Source of the DNA: CADEFQ01 sp050249415
GTDB lineage: Bacteria > Pseudomonadota > Gammaproteobacteria > Steroidobacterales > Steroidobacteraceae
Assembly (NCBI GenBank): GCA_050249415.1
Contig: JBFWQO010000002.1
Coordinates: 186,001-250,000 of the forward strand
Length of the DNA: 64,000 bases
Direction of reading: 5' to 3'
Part shown: positions 27,486-36,257 of the stretch, in pieces
Layout of the letters: each line of letters starts with the position of its first letter
How positions within the stretch are numbered: position 1 is the stretch's first letter
Notes under the pieces: model-generated
Database searches by the model: none
Seen by the model: the letters and a program-made list of their open reading frames with translations, nothing else
Told to the model about the DNA's origin: nothing
Made by a program: the position numbers and the translations under genes

Positions 27486-28342
27486 ACGCACTGATTCTCG
27501 TAAACTGCCAGCCATGCTATCGATACATCCACAGCCTCGTCGAGCGTGGCACGTGATGCGAACGTATGGTCCGCCCCACCCAACGTATGGCGCGCCACAT
27601 TCGGTCGGTCAACCGCCGCCTTCCAGGCTTGATTGTCTGCACATAGATCCGTGAACTCGCTGGCGGTGAGATCATGTTCACTGATCAGGATCAGCACGGG
27701 CCTGGTGAACTCCTTGAGGCCAGCCAGCATCCGATCTATGAAGGTACCTCCACTCCGGCGGGGCGCCGATTGCCCTTGCTCTCGCGCAAGGAGCCATGAG
27801 CCCAAGAATCCCCGCGCGGACTCCATGAGCCGGAACTCACCCGCGAACACCTTTCGCCAGAACGAGCCCTGCAGCAACCGTGCGCCATAATAGTGGCGTA
27901 CAAAGGACCGCGCTTCGCCTTGCGGCGTTCGTACCCATGGGTTCGCAAGGATTAATCCTGCAATTCTCGCATCAGTCGCGCTGTACATCAGCGCCGCCGA
28001 TGCGGCATCACAAAGACCAAAGATGACGACGCCCTTGAGATAGGGCAGTTCACGCATGAGCGTATTGACGGCGGAACGAACATCGTCATCGACCGATTCA
28101 AAGGTACGGCACCCGCCGGCGCTATCACCCATCCCTCGATAGTCGAATCGAAACACAGGGTATCCCGCCAATGCCCACTTGCGCGCCATCAGGACGAACT
28201 GCCGATGGCTGCCGACGCGGTACTGCGGCCCGCCAACCACCACAAGAACTCCGAGTCGGGATTCCGGAACATTGGCTGCGTGAAGGATGCCTATGAGGCG
28301 ATCATCACGACAATTGAATAGAACTGCGCGCTCGGCGTTCAA
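27482..28342 (-). CDS. Alpha/beta hydrolase 1, exosortase A system-associated
   Basis: This 286-residue alpha/beta hydrolase-like protein has an early LVVVGGPQYRVGSHRQF oxyanion region, a YRGMGDSAG segment near 100 and FGLCDAASAALMY near 127 at the nucleophile-elbow position. The usual G-x-S-x-G is replaced there by G-L-C-D-A, so Cys could be the nucleophile. Near the end, SEHDLT and GADHTF supply acid and His. This is the first of the paired hydrolases known in XrtA loci. It may hydrolyse a thioester on the carrier protein or transfer an acyl group. It has ATGA overlaps on both sides. Confidence 0.9.
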   Translation of the reverse strand: MNAERAVLFNCRDDRLIGILHAANVPESRLGVLVVVGGPQYRVGSHRQFVLMARKWALAGYPVFRFDYRGMGDSAGGCRTFESVDDDVRSAVNTLMRELPYLKGVVIFGLCDAASAALMYSATDARIAGLILANPWVRTPQGEARSFVRHYYGARLLQGSFWRKVFAGEFRLMESARGFLGSWLLAREQGQSAPRRSGGTFIDRMLAGLKEFTRPVLILISEHDLTASEFTDLCADNQAWKAAVDRPNVARHTLGGADHTFASRATLDEAVDVSIAWLAVYENQCV

Positions 28343-29211
28343 TGTGGTCGATTTCCGGTAGAGGCACTATCGGCCGCCAGGCATCCCTCCAGCACGGCGA
28401 GCAGGTTGCGATCGACAACGATTTCGGTCGCGCCCCAGAACGGCTCACCAACAACCGCGTGTGTGCGTATCGCGGCGCCACCTGTGCCGCTGCGCTCACT
28501 GAGCCGAATGGCTTGCGCTGAAGGCCCGGCCTCGAGAGACCTGACCACTTCCACCCAATCAACCTCACCAAACGCTTGCGGCAACTGATCCGGAGCCGAA
28601 ATAGCTTCCAGCTCCTGGGCAAGGACCGGAGCCACAGAATAGCCGGCCACCTCGACGGCAACGCCTGATGAAAGCAGACCTCGCAATGAGTCGATCGACT
28701 CTCCGCCATCACGCGACACCATCTTCGCAGCAACCCGCAGTCGCAAGAACTGTTGCAGGTGGCGTCGACCGTCCAGTACCGGCTGGCAAAACGTGGTACG
28801 TCGCACAGGTGGCAGTTTTCCGGTTGACACTGCGTCGCAAGCCAGCGCCGCCCCCAGCCTGATTGCCAAGAGACTCGATACAGTCAGCCCGCGCGACTCG
28901 GTCCATTCGCGGCACAGTGCGAGGTCATCAAGCCATGCAATCCAGCTTGCATCTCCAAAATCACCCGCGCTGTCGCCAGTACCCGAGAGATCAGGGATTG
29001 CCACATTAAGCCCGCGCTTCACGAGTGCGGCGGCCAATTCCGCGACGAGGCGCCTCGATTTGTTCATCTCTTCCGCAAATGGAGGCACGACGAGCACGCA
29101 GTCGCGAACCTGAGCTCGAGGCAAGTGCAACATGACGAACAGCGGACCACGGTCCGATGGCACGAACTCGCAGCACAAATCGCCTTGAGCGGAGCGGAAC
29201 GCGACACTCAA
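28339..29211 (-). CDS. Alpha/beta hydrolase 2, exosortase A system-associated
   Basis: This 290-residue protein resembles the second of the paired hydrolases of XrtA loci. It shows LFVMLHLPRAQVRDCVLVVPPFAEEMNKSRR in the N-terminal third, IPDLSGTGDSAGDFGD near 75 and SLLAIRLGAALACD near 115, where the nucleophile elbow would be. No G-x-S-x-G elbow is evident. The C-terminus has VVGEPFWGATEIVVD. It could act with hydrolase 1, perhaps as a non-catalytic partner or on acylated glycan intermediates. It is coupled by ATGA overlaps to the methyltransferase upstream and to hydrolase 1 downstream. Confidence 0.88.
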   Translation of the reverse strand: MSVAFRSAQGDLCCEFVPSDRGPLFVMLHLPRAQVRDCVLVVPPFAEEMNKSRRLVAELAAALVKRGLNVAIPDLSGTGDSAGDFGDASWIAWLDDLALCREWTESRGLTVSSLLAIRLGAALACDAVSTGKLPPVRRTTFCQPVLDGRRHLQQFLRLRVAAKMVSRDGGESIDSLRGLLSSGVAVEVAGYSVAPVLAQELEAISAPDQLPQAFGEVDWVEVVRSLEAGPSAQAIRLSERSGTGGAAIRTHAVVGEPFWGATEIVVDRNLLAVLEGCLAADSASTGNRPH

Positions 29212-29981
29212 ATTTTTCTTCCGATCAACATTGTGCCCGGACTGATAACGTGACCAAAAAGCCGCAGAGGAGCGATAACACCAATCGCACGTCCAACGCG
29301 CTGCTTTTTCAGGTCAGAAGAGAACTGCGCCCACATCGCAAACCGGTCGATCGGAACCAACCCAAGCTTGCGCATTGTTGACCCCAGCGAATACGGGTCA
29401 AACCAGTTCACAGCCGGAAAAATGGCGTGATTGACCCACTCACGATGAGTGGTCTTTGCCATGGCGACACAGCGCTGCTTGAGCCATCCTGGATACCAGC
29501 TGTAAAGCAGCAGCGAGAATTCCTGTTGCACCGGACAGAGGCGATTGGTCGTGGAGACGTACAGAACCCCTTCCGATCTCAGAACCCGGGCAGCCTCTGC
29601 GAGGCAGGCTTTCCAGCCGGGCACGTGCTCGAGCAGCTCGGGCATCGCAACGATATCGAAACTGCCATCAGGCCACGGCAGGGACTCTGCAGAACCATTA
29701 TGGAAGGTGATCGGAAGATTTGCCGCCTTGGCCCGCTCTCCTGCTATGCGCACCAGCGGCTCATTGATGTCGATACCCTCGACAACGCAGCCAGCTTGCG
29801 CCATGACGGCACTGAACGCTCCCGCTCCACAGCCGATATCGGCTACCCGCAGCGGACCGTCGGCTACCCGCCCTCGCATCGCACTGAGCAAAAGGTCGCG
29901 GAGACGATGGAAGTGCTCCACCATCTCTGCAGAAGCACTCTGCTTCTCGTAGTAGTCGACGAATGGATCCCGATCCATCAC
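29208..29981 (-). CDS. Class I SAM-dependent methyltransferase (UbiG-like)
   Basis: This 257-residue protein has a clear motif I, VADIGCGAGAFSAVM, near residue 46. Then come VEGIDINEPLV, an AESLPWPDGSFDIV..PELLEHVP segment near 100 and AARVLRSEGVLYVST. The C-terminal part has an aromatic-rich region and the RNALIGRKI-like end expected of small-molecule methyltransferases. It lies between the acyl carrier protein and hydrolase 2 with ATGA overlaps, so its substrate may be a carrier-bound acyl or sugar group. The substrate is not evident from sequence. Confidence 0.86.
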   Translation of the reverse strand: MMDRDPFVDYYEKQSASAEMVEHFHRLRDLLLSAMRGRVADGPLRVADIGCGAGAFSAVMAQAGCVVEGIDINEPLVRIAGERAKAANLPITFHNGSAESLPWPDGSFDIVAMPELLEHVPGWKACLAEAARVLRSEGVLYVSTTNRLCPVQQEFSLLLYSWYPGWLKQRCVAMAKTTHREWVNHAIFPAVNWFDPYSLGSTMRKLGLVPIDRFAMWAQFSSDLKKQRVGRAIGVIAPLRLFGHVISPGTMLIGRKI

Positions 29982-30232
29982 CCGCGCGCCAGTTTCTCGT
30001 CCACGAATGACTTGAGCGTCCCGACGGTCGCAAACACATCAGCCGACAACTCATCATCGTCGACCGCGAAATCGAACTCATCCTCGAGCATCGTGATCAC
30101 CGTCACAACCGCCATGGAGTCGAATTCCGGTACACTGCCGAGAAGCCCACTTTCGGCCGTAAGCGCGTCCGCACGGGCACCCAGGCTGAGAGAGTCGCGA
30201 AGAATGGCTTTGATTCGGGGCATTGTGTCCAT
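29978..30232 (-). CDS. Acyl carrier protein, exosortase A associated type
   Basis: From the ATG at 30232 (GGA box nine bases upstream) this is an 84-residue, acidic, helical protein with the carrier signature PEFDSMAVVTVI near residues 39-49. The Ser of DSM is the expected phosphopantetheine attachment site. Length and the C-terminal FDFAVDDDELSADVFATVGTL segment fit acyl carrier proteins. It heads a five-gene minus-strand operon (carrier, methyltransferase, hydrolases 2 and 1, glycosyltransferase). It should carry the acyl or amino-acyl group made by the ligase and decarboxylase at 16.4-19.2 kb. Confidence 0.92.
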   Translation of the reverse strand: MDTMPRIKAILRDSLSLGARADALTAESGLLGSVPEFDSMAVVTVITMLEDEFDFAVDDDELSADVFATVGTLKSFVDEKLARG

Positions 30233-30358
30233 ATCGGTTCCAGATCGTGCGGGTCTGCTTTGGGAAAGACGAAGCTTAGCGAAGCCGCGTGACAGAATCT
30301 GCGGTTGCGTCAAAGTTTACATTGTTCGTACCCCGTCAGATTCGCGGGGGTTTGACCA

Positions 30359-32176
30359 ATGAGATTCTTCGGGTACGCGGGTCCGGCTGACGGGCGGCTC
30401 GCCGAGGTGGCTAGGACACGGGATTCCAATCCGGGCTCGGACGCCAGCCTTCCGCTGCACCATTTCGAGATACAAGGCTCCACTGCCGCATGCTTGGCGG
30501 GGGACTTGGCGGAAGGGCAAGGTGTAGCGGTCGCGGTACAGGGCGGGCCGTTCTGGATAGGAGATGCGGCGTGCGTTGGACGCACTGCCGATACGGCCGG
30601 ATCCTTGCTCGCAGGTTACCTCGAATCAGGCCCTGCCATCGTCAGGTCGCTGCGCGGCCGCTTCGCCGTTGTAGTCATTGATGGCCGGAGCAACCGCGTC
30701 ATCCTGGCTGTCGATCCAATGGGCATTGAAAGGATCGCTTACGCCAACATCCGGGATGGCGTCGTATTCTCCTCGTCCGCGGAAGCCGTGGCGCGCTTCC
30801 CGGCGGTGGGCTCCCAGCTGCGACGCCAAGCGTTGTTTGATTTTCTGCTGCTGCACATGGTGCCGGCCCCTGGAACCATATTCGAGGGTGTCAACAAGTT
30901 GCGCCCGGGTACTGCCGCAATCTGCGAGGCGGGCGAAGTACGCATCGAGCACATCTGGAGACCGGAATTCGTAGAGCACGGACAAGTGGACTTCGGCTCG
31001 CTGCGCGACGAGATGTTCACGATCCTGCGATCGGCAATAAGCACCCAAGAGACGGGCGTACAAACTGGCTGCTTCCTGAGCGGCGGACTCGATAGTTCGA
31101 CGGTCGCAGGAGTCTACTCTACGGTCGCCGGGCGGCCGGTAGACACATATACGATTGGATTCGACGAACAGGAGTACGACGAAAGCCACTTCGCTCGACT
31201 GGCCAGTCGGCAGTTCGGAACGATCGCGCACGAGCACCATGTGACTCCGGACGAAGTGATCGATGCGTTTCCGAGGATTGCCGCGGCCTACGATGAGCCA
31301 TTCGGAAACTCGTCAGCAGTGCCCACCTTCGCTTGTGCCCGGATCGCCGCGGCCGACGGCAAGACCACGCTGCTTGCCGGAGATGGCGGCGACGAGATAT
31401 TTGCCGGCAACGAGCGCTATGCCCGGCAGCAGGTATTCGAAGCCTACTGGCGCCTGCCTGCGAGCCTGCGTACTAACGCCATCGAGCCGCTTGTGATGCG
31501 CCTCAGTCCGACCACGCGCCTTACGCCACTGCGCAAACTTCGCAGCTACGTGGAACAGGCCCGCATTCCAATGCCGGAGCGCCTCGAGTACTGGAACTTC
31601 ATGTTCCGAACCGAGCTGGCGCAAACACTAACAGCGGAGTTCATGGGTGAAGTTGACATCCAGGCACCGTTACGCGACATGGCAGAAACCTATGCCGCTG
31701 CGCCAAGCACCTCGGCGCTCCATCGCATGCACTATTTCGACTGGCAGTACACGCTGTCGGACAATGACCTGCGCAAGGTATCCACGATGTGCGAACTCGC
31801 AGGCATCGAAGTTCGTTTTCCCATGCTGCATCCCGACCTGGTCCGGTTGGCAAATCGCATCGCGCCGCGGTCCAAGCTGCGCGGTACCCGCCTGCGCCAT
31901 TTCTACAAGGAAGCCGTGAGCGGCTTCCTGCCTAACGAGATCATCAACAAGAAAAAGCACGGGTTCGGACTGCCGTTCAGCATCTGGCTTCGAACTCACC
32001 CAGGATTTGCCGATCTCATCTACTCGCATTTGAGCGATCTAAAGGCGCGCGGGATCGTGCGCTCGGAGTTCATTGACCGGCTCATCGAAGATCAGCGCAC
32101 GGGACACGCGTCATACTTCGGCTACGCTATCTGGGATCTCGCTATGCTGCAGGCTTGGCTGGCAGCTCACGATTGA
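30359..32176 (+). CDS. Asparagine synthase-like protein lacking the glutaminase cysteine
   Basis: This 605-residue protein has a complete synthase domain, with the ATP loop SGGLDSS at 241-247 and GDGGDEIFAGNERY near 341. The N-terminus is MRFFGYAG, however, so the Cys2 nucleophile of glutamine amidotransferases is absent. An in-frame stop two codons upstream rules out a longer form carrying Cys. The amidotransferase domain is also divergent. It may use free ammonia, or join ATP-activated carboxylate to another amine as beta-lactam synthetase-like relatives do. It is divergent from the acyl carrier operon (126 bp apart) and ends four bases from the convergent deacetylase gene. Confidence 0.85.
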   Translation: MRFFGYAGPADGRLAEVARTRDSNPGSDASLPLHHFEIQGSTAACLAGDLAEGQGVAVAVQGGPFWIGDAACVGRTADTAGSLLAGYLESGPAIVRSLRGRFAVVVIDGRSNRVILAVDPMGIERIAYANIRDGVVFSSSAEAVARFPAVGSQLRRQALFDFLLLHMVPAPGTIFEGVNKLRPGTAAICEAGEVRIEHIWRPEFVEHGQVDFGSLRDEMFTILRSAISTQETGVQTGCFLSGGLDSSTVAGVYSTVAGRPVDTYTIGFDEQEYDESHFARLASRQFGTIAHEHHVTPDEVIDAFPRIAAAYDEPFGNSSAVPTFACARIAAADGKTTLLAGDGGDEIFAGNERYARQQVFEAYWRLPASLRTNAIEPLVMRLSPTTRLTPLRKLRSYVEQARIPMPERLEYWNFMFRTELAQTLTAEFMGEVDIQAPLRDMAETYAAAPSTSALHRMHYFDWQYTLSDNDLRKVSTMCELAGIEVRFPMLHPDLVRLANRIAPRSKLRGTRLRHFYKEAVSGFLPNEIINKKKHGFGLPFSIWLRTHPGFADLIYSHLSDLKARGIVRSEFIDRLIEDQRTGHASYFGYAIWDLAMLQAWLAAHD

Positions 32177-32180
32177 AGCC

Positions 32181-33167
32181 TCAGGCCAGTTGAGCTGGTC
32201 CCTGGACATAACTCCGGACCAGGCGAAGCGCATAGTGGGTCGCGGTGCGATCCCACGGCGAAACACGCGGCAGCTGGTAGCGATCGGTGCCGGAGCGCGC
32301 GCATCCCCACGCGGTTGAGACTGCCGCATGGAAACCCGCCTCATGTACCAGACGCACGTGCACGGCACGATAATCGCGAACGGGGCGCCCGTTCGGATAC
32401 GCAAACGAAGATACGGGAGAACCCGTGATCGCTTCGAGGCGATCCTTGCTTTCGCATATCTCCTGGCGCGCAGCCGAATCATCCAGATTGGCCAGAATCG
32501 GGTGCGAGACGGTGTGCGCACCCACTTCCATGCCAAGATCCACCAGCTGCCGAATCTGCGCCTCCGACATCATCAGATTGCGTGGCGTGGCTCCGCCGGC
32601 GGCGCCCGCAATCGCATCGGCGAGCTGCAGACGGTTAGACTGCGGGAGGTACTTCAACTTCACCAGCAGCTCACCGGCAAGCCGCGCCCTTGCGGAGTCA
32701 TCGGGCAGATCATGGCGCCCCAGCCCCAGGGCTTCCAAGTCAAGAGAAGCATCGCAACGGCGAATAGCCTCGATGACGACGTCGTTCCACATACACCCCG
32801 TCTCGAGAAAGCCTGTGGCAATGAAAAACGTCGCGGACATTCCCCGTGCGGCAAGAATCTTCGCAGCGATCGAGCAGTTGTTTTCGTAGCCGTCATCGAA
32901 CGTTATGCACGCGGCGCGAGCCGGCAGGCTGCCTGATTCCATGCGCGCAGCGGCTTCGCGCAGGGTCATGATCTGGAAGATCTCTCCAAGTAAATCCAGG
33001 CGGGCAGCGAACTCGGTGGCATCCGGCTCGTCAGCATTCATCGGATCGTGCTCGGCTACAACGCGATGAAATATGAGAGTGAGGAGCCCGGCTCGCGAAC
33101 CGGCCGGCGATAGCGCACCCGCAACGGTTCTGAGCAGTGCGCCGGCAGGTTTGGGAATTCGGTTCAT
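32181..33167 (-). CDS. Polysaccharide deacetylase (NodB/CE4-like)
   Basis: The start at 33167 lies four bases after the preceding glycosyltransferase's stop; a reading to 33236 would overlap it deeply. The 328-residue protein has the CE4 signature: LIFHRVV near 31, ACITFDDGYENN near 86 where the Asp pair binds metal, SATFFIATGFLE near 110, and GMEVGAHTVSHPILANL near 210, whose H-x3-H completes the metal site. It then has FAYPNGRPV. It should remove N- or O-acetyl groups from the glycan or a precursor. It is the last gene of the 17-gene run beginning with prsK. Confidence 0.92.
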   Translation of the reverse strand: MNRIPKPAGALLRTVAGALSPAGSRAGLLTLIFHRVVAEHDPMNADEPDATEFAARLDLLGEIFQIMTLREAAARMESGSLPARAACITFDDGYENNCSIAAKILAARGMSATFFIATGFLETGCMWNDVVIEAIRRCDASLDLEALGLGRHDLPDDSARARLAGELLVKLKYLPQSNRLQLADAIAGAAGGATPRNLMMSEAQIRQLVDLGMEVGAHTVSHPILANLDDSAARQEICESKDRLEAITGSPVSSFAYPNGRPVRDYRAVHVRLVHEAGFHAAVSTAWGCARSGTDRYQLPRVSPWDRTATHYALRLVRSYVQGPAQLA

Positions 33168-33171
33168 GGGT

Positions 33172-34365
33172 CTAGTGCCTGATCGACTCGCGCATGAACT
33201 CGAGCACTCGGGAAGCGACTTCAGGCCATTCGCCAACGCTCGCGTGCAGTTTCCCTGAGATCTCGCCTCGATCCCAGGCGCCGCGCGCGATGCTCGCGCG
33301 CAGTACGTTCGTCAGGGCTTCAACATCGTCGACTGGAAACAGAAAGCCATTGCGGCCGTCGGCGACGAACTCCGCGTTGTCTCCCACCGGAGTCGTCACG
33401 ACCGGCACGCCCACTGCGAGCGCCTCGAGCACAGCGTTGCAGCACCCTTCCCGGGCTGTCGCGAGTGCGAACACATCGGCCGCGCGCAGCCAGTTGACGA
33501 CGTCGACTGGCGGCAAATTACCTGCGAACGTCACGCTTGCCTCGATACCCAGCGCGCCGGCGAGCTCGCGCAGCCGCGTGGCATAAGCCGCATCCGGCGT
33601 CGCTGAACCAATGATGACCAGGCGGGCGGCAGGCATTCCGGCCAACAATCGCGAGAAAGCCTCTAGCAATACATGGTGGCGCTTTCGCGGAATGAGGTGC
33701 CCCACCGAAAGCACCAGCGGCACCTCGGGGCGAATGTCCAGAACCCGGCGCGCAGAATCACGGTCACCAGCGCTGAATTGCCGCGCGTCGATGGCGTTGT
33801 GGACAACACGAATCTTCTGGGGCGGTACGCCGTGCTCGATGGCGAAGCGTCGCAGCGAATGGCTGACTGCAATGAGTCCGGTCGCCGCGTGAAATGCGGC
33901 CATCATGCTCTGCCCTATGCGCGGGCGGTCAATGAACTCCTTCTCGAAGCCACGCAACGTTACGAAGAGCGGTATACCGAGCCGTCGCGCAACGTACATG
34001 CAACCGACGCCGTCCGGGTAGCCGAAATGAGCATCCACTATGTCTATCGGGCGCTCCTTGTGCAGACGCGCGAGGCGGCCACCAATCGATCTGGCAAGCC
34101 ATCGGGCATCCAGCGACTTAGCCACGCCGGGTATATAGAACATGGGCGCATTGAGAACGTCGATCTGACCCGAAACCCGGACATCGTTTCGCGCCCAGGC
34201 GGGCAGCGGCGCTGCGACGGGGAAATACGGTATGGGTTGCACGACCCTGAGGTCCGCGAGTTCTGCCATGCCTTCCAAGCGATTGCGAACGAAGATCCCG
34301 GCAGACGGATCATCGGGCGTAGGCAGCGAACGGCATACACTGACGATGTTGAGTCGCCGATTCAT
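33172..34365 (-). CDS. Glycosyltransferase family 4 (GT-B)
   Basis: The start at 34365 (MNRRLNIVSVCRSLPTPDDPSAG) overlaps the amidotransferase stop as ATGA. The 397-residue protein has the family 4 layout: DAHFGYPDGVG near 110, a VVHNAIDARQF segment near 190, VPLVLSVGHLIPRKRHHVLLEAF near 217, and the donor-binding EGCCNAVLEALAVGVPVVTTPVGDN near 308. Here the usual E-x7-E motif begins with E in AREGC and ends at E in LEA. It should add a sugar to the lipid-linked repeat unit in the cytoplasm. The donor is not known. Confidence 0.92.
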   Translation of the reverse strand: MNRRLNIVSVCRSLPTPDDPSAGIFVRNRLEGMAELADLRVVQPIPYFPVAAPLPAWARNDVRVSGQIDVLNAPMFYIPGVAKSLDARWLARSIGGRLARLHKERPIDIVDAHFGYPDGVGCMYVARRLGIPLFVTLRGFEKEFIDRPRIGQSMMAAFHAATGLIAVSHSLRRFAIEHGVPPQKIRVVHNAIDARQFSAGDRDSARRVLDIRPEVPLVLSVGHLIPRKRHHVLLEAFSRLLAGMPAARLVIIGSATPDAAYATRLRELAGALGIEASVTFAGNLPPVDVVNWLRAADVFALATAREGCCNAVLEALAVGVPVVTTPVGDNAEFVADGRNGFLFPVDDVEALTNVLRASIARGAWDRGEISGKLHASVGEWPEVASRVLEFMRESIRH

Positions 34366-36251
34366 TGTGGCCTTCTCAGGAAGGCGTCGAACATGAGCAC
34401 GGTCCATAGTGCCGCGCTGTGATCACGCCGCCCGGAGAAATGCGCTTCGGCCAGACTCCCGAGCGTCTTGCTGTTGAACAGTCCGGTATCGAGCAGCGCT
34501 GTGCTGCGCAACGCGCTGCGCACGCGTCCCTGCAGCGGGCCGCGAAACCAGCGCGCAAGTGGCACAGCAAACCCCATCTTTGGCCGGTACAGGACGTCCG
34601 AGGGCAGGTGCGGCTCCATCGCCTTCTTGAGCAGATACTTGCCCTCCCCGCCCCGAAGCTTCATTGACGTGGGCAGCGTCGCAAGCCATTCGACGAGCGG
34701 ATGATCCATGAGTGGCTCCCGTACCTCGAGCGAATGCGCCATGCTGGCCCGATCGACCTTGGTGTTGATGTCCCCCACGAGATAGGTTTTGAGGTCGACA
34801 TACTGGATCAGAGCCAGAGGATCTTCGGTTCCGGCGCGCGCTGCGTAGCCACGGAAGAGATCGTGTGCACGATAGCCACCCAGTCTCCTCTTCATCTGAG
34901 ACGAGAACATGGCGGCGCGCATGGATTCGCTGGTCACGGAAACACTATGCAGATAAGCGTCGATCGATGACCGCGCCAGAGATTCAAAAGTGGTTTTGGC
35001 TCGAAAGACCCGCGGCGCCCAATCTGCCTTCGGATATATGCGGCCGAGCAGCCCGAATACGGGGCGGCGCACACCCAAGGGCAGCGCCGAGCGCAACCGT
35101 TCCTCGGCGACGTGCAGTCTATACCGGCGGTAACCTCCGAAGCTCTCGTCACCGCCGTCGCCCGACAACGCGACGGTGACGTGTTGGCGCGCGAGCTGAC
35201 AGACCCGGTACGTCGGGATGGCAGAACTGTCAGCATACGGCTCATCGTAGGAGCCCGCCAATGTATCGATCAGATCGAAGTCATCGCTCGCCACCTGGTC
35301 GACGAAGTGCCGGGTCTGGTAGCGCTCGGCAACCATCTGTGCGAAACGCGTCTCGTCGAAAGCCGGGTCGTCGAACGAAATGGAACAGGTGTTGACCGGT
35401 GCATCGCTGATGCGCGCCATCGCCGCCACCACCGCGCTCGAGTCGACGCCGCCCGAGAGGAACGCGCCAAGCGGCACTTCCGAAATCATGCGCAGCCGGA
35501 CCGAGTCCTTGAGGCGCTGATCGAGCTCCGCCATCGCGTCGTCGAAGCCGATGGGGTTGTCGAGCGAGAAGCGTACGTCCCAGTATTCGCGCGGCTCAGC
35601 AGGCGCCGCACCCCGTCGCAAGGCCAGCGTGTGCGCCGGGGGGAGCTTGCGCACGCTCGTATAGATCGTGCGCGGTTCGGCCACGTAGCCGACGGCGAAA
35701 TATTCCTCGACCGCGCACGGGTCGATGGTGCGCGTGACACCCGGGTGCAGCAGGACGGCCTTCAACTCCGAGCCGAATACGCACTGGCCATCGGGCAGCA
35801 GTGCATAGAACAGCGGCTTCACGCCGAGCCGGTCGCGCGCGAGGAACAGGGTTTCGCGATTACGGTCCCACAGCGCGAACGCGAACATGCCGCGGAAGCG
35901 CTCGACGCAGGCCTCGCCCCAGGCCTCCCACGCGTGCACGATCACTTCGGTGTCGCTCTTCGTGTGGAACACGTGGCCGAGCGCCTGCAGCTCGGGAATC
36001 AACGACTGGTAGTTGTAGATCTCGCCGTTGTAGACGACGACGACCGACTGGTCCTCGTTGTAGAGCGGCTGCTGGCCGGTCGCGATGTCGATGATCGCGA
36101 GGCGCCGGTGGCCGAGCGCGACGCCCGGTTCATGGTGTTCGCCCTCGCCGTCCGGGCCGCGATGCTGGATCGAGTCGTTCATCCGCCGCAGCAGCGCGCG
36201 ATCGAGGTCGCGACGGCCCTTGAGATCGACGATTCCGGTCAGTCCGCACAT
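34362..36251 (-). CDS. Amidotransferase 1, exosortase A system-associated (asparagine synthase family)
   Basis: This 629-residue protein begins MCGLTGIVDL, with the Cys2 glutaminase nucleophile. It contains HRGPDGEG at 30-37, VYNGEIYNY near 73 and the synthase ATP loop SGGVDSS at 266-272, followed by SGDGGDESFGGYRRY near 350. It should amidate a carboxyl group with glutamine nitrogen, most likely on a uronic acid of the glycan; the dehydrogenase at 37405 could supply that acid. It is six bases after the glycosyltransferase at 36258. Base usage appears to shift within this gene, with higher GC toward its 5' end (judged by eye). Confidence 0.95.
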   Translation of the reverse strand: MCGLTGIVDLKGRRDLDRALLRRMNDSIQHRGPDGEGEHHEPGVALGHRRLAIIDIATGQQPLYNEDQSVVVVYNGEIYNYQSLIPELQALGHVFHTKSDTEVIVHAWEAWGEACVERFRGMFAFALWDRNRETLFLARDRLGVKPLFYALLPDGQCVFGSELKAVLLHPGVTRTIDPCAVEEYFAVGYVAEPRTIYTSVRKLPPAHTLALRRGAAPAEPREYWDVRFSLDNPIGFDDAMAELDQRLKDSVRLRMISEVPLGAFLSGGVDSSAVVAAMARISDAPVNTCSISFDDPAFDETRFAQMVAERYQTRHFVDQVASDDFDLIDTLAGSYDEPYADSSAIPTYRVCQLARQHVTVALSGDGGDESFGGYRRYRLHVAEERLRSALPLGVRRPVFGLLGRIYPKADWAPRVFRAKTTFESLARSSIDAYLHSVSVTSESMRAAMFSSQMKRRLGGYRAHDLFRGYAARAGTEDPLALIQYVDLKTYLVGDINTKVDRASMAHSLEVREPLMDHPLVEWLATLPTSMKLRGGEGKYLLKKAMEPHLPSDVLYRPKMGFAVPLARWFRGPLQGRVRSALRSTALLDTGLFNSKTLGSLAEAHFSGRRDHSAALWTVLMFDAFLRRPQ

Positions 36252-36257
36252 AAGCTG

